Assembly: GCA_003254905.1 (NCBI GenBank)
Contig: QANU01021226.1
Coordinates: 45,127 to 109,126, forward strand
Length of the DNA: 64,000 nucleotides
Origin: Nissolia schottii
Lineage: Eukaryota; Streptophyta; Magnoliopsida; Fabales; Fabaceae
Direction of reading: 5' to 3'
The translations under genes and the position numbers were made by a program. Shown one piece after another: positions 58,301-64,000 of the stretch; the first letter of the stretch is position 1; the number at the start of each line of letters is the position of its first letter. Below the pieces are notes generated by a model, which saw only the letters and a list, made by a program, of their open reading frames with translations, was not told the origin of the DNA and made no database searches.

Positions 58301-59629
58301 GTAACACTTCCTCATCATTCCACTTATCCATCTTAAATTGCTTTTAAACATACGTAACTTCAGGTTCTCATTTCACTCCAACCTAGAAGTGACAATGGGG
58401 TGGGGGTGGAGGATAATCCCCCGACCCATATCCATACGGATACTAGTTTATAGATTATTAGATCCCTTAAGCATTTGATTAGAGGTTCAATTTCTGGCAG
58501 TGCGTATGGAGAAATGCTTTGTTAAGAAAGGCATGCCCACTTTAGTGATATCGAAATCTCGAAAGGAGATTAGTCACTATCGACAACAGACACCTCATGA
58601 GCAACTAAAAATAAAAATAAAGAACTAAATTTTGTTATGTTAGTTATAGATTGATTTAAATTTAGAAATCCAACACGTCACATCTTTTTAACCATATCTG
58701 TTGCGAATTGTTTTTGCAACAATAAATATACCAAGTCGCACAAGTAATAATAAAGTGATATGTAGACTATATTTCCCGCAAGGATTACCCAATAATCAAT
58801 AAGTGACGTAAGTTAAATTAGGTGAAAAAAATGGGTTTTATCTATTTACCCAAAAGGAAAAACAATTAAAACTACAATTAAATAAAAACTATATTTACAA
58901 CAAAAGTGATTACTATAATTAAAAAAATAATACTAGGGCACTTGATTTCATCCTTTCAATCCACTTTTCTAATTTTAGGATTTCCAAATTCTCAATGCTT
59001 ATCTCATGATTGAAGTTTCTCAATTATTTGTTAATCTTTCTCAACTAAAAATAACACTCTTTTTCTTTAAAGCGAATATTCAATCTCTTGACATAAATTA
59101 CTCTAAGAAAAGCTTTGATTGTTTAAGACTTTCATTTTTACAACCACACAAATTGGTAAGGTTATCTCTAACTCAAATCCTAATTCATGGCAATTGAAAC
59201 CACAAACATCTCTCTCACAAACATTTTTTCAAACACTTGCAAGTCATAAATCACTTAAATGGTGCCCAAACATTCAAAAACATTAAACATGGAATCAATT
59301 GCTAAATCACACATCAAGAACATAAATAACCTCAAATTAAGAAATCTTTATGTTTAAATTACATCAAGGCCCTAGCTAGAAATTTTGTTCATGAGAACAA
59401 AGAAAAAAATAAGAAATAGAGGCAGAGTTATACATGAGGAAACAAGAATTGAAGAACGTTGAAGGTTGGATCTCTCCTCCTTCAATCCTCCATGGATCTA
59501 GCTCCAAGAAGAGTTTCTCCTCCTCCCAAAGAGCTCCCAACAACTGTAAGAATGAGGCTCAATCCGGTCAAAATCGTGTTTATGGACGATTTGGCACCAA
59601 TAATTGGTTCCAAAAATAACCCTCCCGAA
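58301..59629. other. Spacer between inverted arms, no gene seen
   Basis: AT-rich with short chance frames. The frame at 59434-59725 runs into the hAT MITE and is not recognised. Confidence 0.4.
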
Positions 59630-59909
59630 TATGGCTGTCAAACGAACCGGCCAAAAAATATTCCTATTTTTAAGGTCTGGCTTGTTTATGGTCGGTCCAC
59701 AGACCTAAACGAGTCAGCCCGCTAGTTCGTTTATTTTTTTAAAAAAAATTCAAAAAAATATTTTAAAAATTTTCACGGGCTTTCGAGTTAGCCCGCAGGC
59801 CTGACGGGCCGAGCCAATTTTTTTTTCAAATTTTTGCAGACCTATTTCTTGCATGTAAAGTCTGTCCATTTAACCGGGTAAACGGGTCGAGCCCATTTTG
59901 ACAACCCTA
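59630..59909. mobile_element. hAT-like MITE, copy 3
   Basis: Ends TATGGCTGTCAAACGAACC and ...TTTTGACAACCCTA are inverted; the body has aacgggtcgagccc motifs as in copies 1 and 2. Flanks ctcccgaa (59622-59629) and ctcctgaa (59910-59917) match 7 of 8. Confidence 0.8.
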
Positions 59910-60444
59910 CTCCTGAATGTGTCAAAATTCACACATTTACGCTCGAGCGTAAAGAGCCATGCTCAAGCGCAGCTTTTCGTGCCAAAATGTGATGCTTTCT
60001 GTCTTCTGCAAGCTCAAGCATGCAAATTCACACTTGAGCCTGACTGCCTGATCAACAATGCGCTTTGATGATAAAAATCTCATAACTTTTGCTACAGAAG
60101 TCATTGGTGCAATCTTGGTCTTTAATCAAAGTTACGACATAAATATACAACTTTGTAGTTAAATCCAATTAGAAATTCTTCAATTATTAAGGTGTAAAAT
60201 TAGTGTCAAAGTCGAAGTGAAACATTTTAGCATTTCAATGTAGTCTATTTTTGCTCAATGTTCTTCTTGGGGTTCTTATTCTTGAAAACTAATGAATAAA
60301 CACATAAAACTATCCTAAAAACGTTTAAAATGCCAAAGGTTTAACAATTTACAATATACCTAAAATGAGCTTAAACAAGAAGAAAAACGATAGAAAATGC
60401 ATGATTTACTAAACACTGCATATGCACAAATCAAACAAAATTAA
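59910..60444. other. Spacer, no gene seen
   Basis: Contains a loosely repeated gctcgagcgt / gctcaagcgc stretch (about 59941-60040). Nothing coding recognised. Confidence 0.35.
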
Positions 60445-61095
60445 CTATAATTGGAGAGTTATCAACATCCCAACTAAAATCAATTTATCTTTATATACTT
60501 TTATATTTCTAGAATTTTAGTTAAGGTTACAAAAAAATTTGATTCAACTAATAAAATTAATTCAAACATTTTATATGCGGGGTACCCGCAAATATGAGAA
60601 AAGTCACCACACCCTCACCTCATTTAACCGTTTAACATGTAGTAAGTATAAAAAATATTCATCCCATATCCGCCCAATCCCAAGTATTACCCCCGAGTAT
60701 TTGTGGGTGCGGATAAAATTCTCCTGCATTTACTTTGACCTACTTCTCCAACATTGTCATTGTTCCAAACATACTCTAAAGGTTGAAGAAAATGATGGTG
60801 TTTGAGTCAAAGATTCAATCATCAGTGTGAGTCCAATGACTAATCAATTGCCGACTTGTAAACATCTCTAACAACGAGAAAATTGATCCAAGAATTTAAG
60901 ATTACTTCATAGCACAAGTCATGAAGGATGAACCACTTTCACTCAATTACACCTTGGGTTAAAAAAAAAAAAGACTCAGCTCCAACATGTACACATTTAA
61001 AAATAAAATTATAAGAAAATTAAAATAAGAAAAATCAAGACTCACACCTTTCAAACACGGTGGAGGCTATGGTGCATGGTTGACGCTGTCACTTT
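60445..61095. repeat. Inverted-repeat arm B
   Basis: Reverse complement, in two blocks, of 55545-55925 (pairs with 60445-60835) and 58041-58300 (pairs with 60843-61095). The blocks are adjacent here but 2 kb apart and in swapped order on the other side. Confidence 0.75.
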
Positions 61096-61289
61096 GTTAG
61101 CATGAGATGCATCACAATAATTACCATAGTTGCCACTGGTTATACCACTTTCAATATTTGCAAACATACCCTCTATGTCTTCAAATTTCCCAAACTTGCT
61201 CCCTGCCCCCAAATTTTCTCAATTTTCTTTTCTTCTCTCCTTCATCAACAATTCCACCACCCTCCACCACTTCTCAGCTCCACGCGCAT

Positions 61290-61600
61290 CTCATCCTCAA
61301 TGGCTTCCAATCCGCCCTCACCTTAGGCACCAAGCTCACCCAATAGCTATTCGACCACCATGCCACGCGCCACGCGCCATTCGGTCTCCCTCTTCCTCTC
61401 CTTCCCCAAACCCGACACCTTTCTTTTCAACGTCCTTGTCCACAGCCTCAACTCCCTTTCCTCCTCCCTTTCGCTCTACTCCCTCCTCTGCAAGAACCCA
61501 ACAACTTCACCTTTGCTTTCGCCGTCAACGACGCTCCCGATCCCGCGGCATCACCCATGGCAAATGCCTCCACGCGCATGCCGTCATCGAGGGGTGGGAG
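61290..61600 (+). pseudogene. PPR-protein N-terminal fragment, copy B
   Basis: Plus-strand fragment reading TKLTQ, LFDHHATRHA, SLFLSFPKPDTFLFNVLVHSLNS, LYSLLCKN and a TFAFAV-type block in shifting frames. This is the start of an At4g30700-type PPR protein. Stops and frameshifts (for example TAG after TKLTQ) make it non-functional. It is inverted relative to copy A. Confidence 0.68.
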
Positions 61601-61680
61601 AGAAGAAAAGGAAATTGGGGAAGTTTTAGGGCAGGAGTGAGTTTGGGAAATTTGAAGAGATAGAAGGTATGTTTATAAAT

Positions 61681-62643
61681 GGCTTAATTAAGTTTTTAGC
61701 CCCGTAAAATTTCAAAATTTTTTAATTCTTCTATAAAATTTTTAGTCCATGTAAAAATTTAAAATTTGTTTTTAGTCCTTGTGTTTGGCTGAGATTAACA
61801 GCGTTCACGTGGTTGTTAACAGTGCTGACTTGGGCGTGCCACGTGGCATGCCATGTGACATAATTATGCCACGTGGCACGCCACGTCAGTGTCGTTAACC
61901 CCCAGCCAAACACAAGGACTAAAAACAAACTTTGAAATTTTATTGGAGCTAAAAACTAAATTTTATTTAAATAATTTTTTTGTGTCTATGAAAGGGTAAA
62001 ACCAACATCAAACAAATTTTTTGTTTTATATTTATTTTAAATAAATTTAACTAAAATTATTTAAATAATTTTAACCTCTTTTTATTAATATGAACACGAT
62101 TTAGTAGTTTAAATTATTTAAAATTTGTTAAAATAAAAATATTGACATATCATAAATTATCCTAATAAATTAACATACTCCTCACCAATATTTATGTAAT
62201 TTTCTTTATATATTGTCACCATGTTCCAAATATATATTTAATATTTATAATAACTAATATCAAATAAAAAAAGTATATATAATTATTTTAACAAACTTTA
62301 AATAATTTAAACTAGTAAATCATGTTAATATTAATAAAAAACGTTTAAATTATTTAAATTATCAAATATGTGATTAAAATTATTTAAAATAAATATAAAA
62401 TAAAAAATTGTTTAATGTTGGTTTTACCCTTTTTTAAAAAATTATTTGAATAAAATTTAGTTTTTAATCCCTAAAAAATTTCAAAGTTTGTTTTTAGTCC
62501 CTGTAAAATTTTAAAGTTTGTTTTTAGTCCCTGTATCTAGCTGGGGTTAAGGCACGGCTACGTCAACGCCGTTAACCCCAGTCAGACACAGGTACTAAAA
62601 ACAAATTTTAAAATTTTACCGGGATTAAAAACTTAATTAAGCC
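61681..62643. mobile_element. MULE-like element nested in copy B's right arm (first insertion)
   Basis: Ends GGCTTAATTAAGTTTTTAG and its complement form inverted repeats of roughly 250 bp containing tagtccctgt and ccacgtggca motifs. Flanks tttataaat (61672-61680) and tttacaaat (62644-62652) match 8 of 9, and the uninterrupted sequence is seen in copy A near 57966. 963 bp, AT-rich centre, no transposase. Confidence 0.85.
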
Positions 62644-62693
62644 TTTACAAATATTAAATGTGGTATAACTGGTGGCAACAATAGTAATTATTG

Positions 62694-63981
62694 GAGTTTT
62701 TTACTCTTTTACCCTTACTGTAAGAACTAATTACCAAAATACCCACATTTCAAAACATTTTACCAAACTACCATGGTTTGGGCTGACATGGCATCCGCGC
62801 CACGCGTGCCATGCCACGCAGGATTCGCAACAAGGGTGGCGAATTTGCCCTAGAAGTAGCATCAAGGTTGGCGAATTCAGTGCAATGGAAAAATGGGCAT
62901 TTGCAATAAATTCGCCAACAAAGTTGGCGAATTCAACATGGATCTGCCACGTGTATTGTCTGCATGGTAGGGCAAGCAATCTGGCGGGCCATAGTCCCTT
63001 TGATCTGTTTTTTCATTGTGGAGTGGCATCAACCTGATCGAGTTACAAATTTTCTTTTTCACTCAATATATTTTGGGTAATTTTAATTGTTTGAAATAAG
63101 AACTTACGAAAAATTACAAGAGCATATGTCTATTAAGTTTTCTGAGAAATTGAACAAGTTTTTTGAGAAAAATGTTAAAACCCAATACTAGATTAACTAA
63201 AATCCATGCTTCTAGAATATATTGAGGGTTCCACCCAATTAATTTGAATCATGTACTAGGTTTCTTGAAATTGATAAATGTTGTCTTTGGTTTGCCTATC
63301 CTTTATGTTAATAACGGTTACACAAAAATAACGTCCTAAAGATGGAAATATATTCTTAGCATGTAACACCTAAGCAACGTTGGTCATATTTGTCCTTACC
63401 CGAAACCCTAAACCTTAATATTACTTTAAACATTGTATATTTGTCATCTCCCAAACACAACAACTTATTTGAGATACTTGAGATCCCGTTGTTTTATTGT
63501 ATTTCTTGTTAATATTACTTCTGATCCAAGCATAACTCATGTAATAACCATGGAAATGTGATGTCAGCAGCAGGGGGCGGAATTTGCCAACAAGGGAGGC
63601 AAATTCACGCTGGTGCCACTCCACAATGAAAAAACAAATCAAAGGGACTATTGACCGCCAGATTGCTTGCCCCGCCATGCAGACAGTACACGTGGCAGAT
63701 TCATGCTAAATTCGCCAACCTTGTTGGCGAATTTAGTGCAAATGCCCATTTTTCCATTGCACTGAATTCGCCAACCTTGATGCCACTTCTAGGGCAAATT
63801 CGTCACCCTTGTTGGCGATTTTAAGCCAAATTCGCCTCCCTCGTTGGCGAATCCTGCGTGGCATGCCACACGTGGCCCGGATGCCACATCAGCCCAAACC
63901 GTGGTAGTTTGGTAAAATGTTTTGAAACGGAGGAATTTTGGCAATTAGTTTCTATAGTAAGGGTAAAAGAGTAAAAAACTC
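62694..63981. mobile_element. MULE-like element nested in copy B's right arm, perfect 9-bp duplication
   Basis: Ends GAGTTTTTTACTCTTTTACC and its complement begin inverted arms of about 350 bp. Flanked by perfect taattattg at 62685-62693 and 63982-63990. The corresponding single-copy site is seen in inverted form near 57412-57420. The arms hold several TTCGCCAAC...GTTGGCGAA palindromes. 1288 bp, no transposase recognised. Related to the element in the GT47 intron at 2330-4010. Confidence 0.9.
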
Positions 63982-64000
63982 TAATTATTGTGAATTTTTA

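Larger units (their letters stand above)
61096..64000 (+). mobile_element. TIR element carrying the PPR fragment, copy B, split by two nested elements
   Basis: Left terminal region 61096-61230 (ttgttagcatgagatgcatc outermost). The right terminal region is in three pieces: about 61600-61680, 62653-62684 with flanking duplicate bases, and 63982-64000, continuing past the window. Together they reproduce in order the right arm of copy A. The interior carries the PPR fragment. It therefore predates both MULE-like insertions. Confidence 0.7.

Noticed and set aside
62672..63062. Frames inside the MULE-like arms (both ends)
   Set aside because: They mirror each other because the arms are inverted repeats; no transposase motif.
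1..64000. CRISPR arrays, operons, bacterial-type terminators, tRNA or rRNA genes
   Set aside because: Intron-split genes and transposons show plant nuclear DNA; no array of direct repeats with spacers and no tRNA/rRNA signature was seen.

Overview
The window is plant nuclear DNA. It is AT-rich, with intron-split genes, Ty1/copia and Ty3/gypsy LTR retrotransposons, an L1-type LINE, and many hAT-like and Mutator-like (MULE) miniature elements. The gene content (GT47 glycosyltransferases, an LRR receptor-like protein, a captured PPR fragment) fits a dicot. A legume is a reasonable guess, but I cannot name a species from the sequence.

Layout. (1) 1-16200: a tandem GT47/exostosin-family glycosyltransferase cluster on the + strand: the last exon of one gene (1-561), a complete 4-exon gene (1524-6911, 467 aa), a relic first exon (about 8953-9230) and a complete 5-exon gene (10865-16195, 498 aa). 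Introns and spacers hold hAT-like and MULE-like elements. (2) 16995-25960: an L1 LINE on the - strand, split by a 6.3 kb copia element at 19533-25857 whose 5-bp target duplication is intact; that copia LTR itself carries a MULE-MITE. (3) 25863-37312: an intact five-exon LRR receptor-like protein gene (26629-31078, 950 aa) followed by a second, minus-strand copia (31987-36691). (4) 39028-52918: a second version of the LINE-fragment/RLP segment. An RLP first exon is cut by a Ty3/gypsy chromovirus at 40356, and after a single-N gap comes a frameshifted RLP copy (46061-50836). (5) 52920-64000: a gene-poor mosaic with a deleted copia derivative, inverted-repeat arms carrying two copies of a captured PPR gene fragment, a hAT MITE, and two MULE-like elements nested in the second PPR-bearing copy.

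The most informative reading is comparative. The RLP segment is duplicated, so each copy supplies the empty site for insertions in the other, which gives exact boundaries and a relative order of events. Five single-N positions look like failed overlap joins, because most are followed by a repeat of sequence already seen. Part of the apparent copy number may therefore be an assembly or haplotype artefact.

The GT47 proteins are expected to be Golgi type II membrane enzymes acting on cell-wall polysaccharides. The RLP is expected to be a plasma-membrane receptor without a kinase, of the kind used in defence or development. No tRNA, rRNA or CRISPR array was seen.
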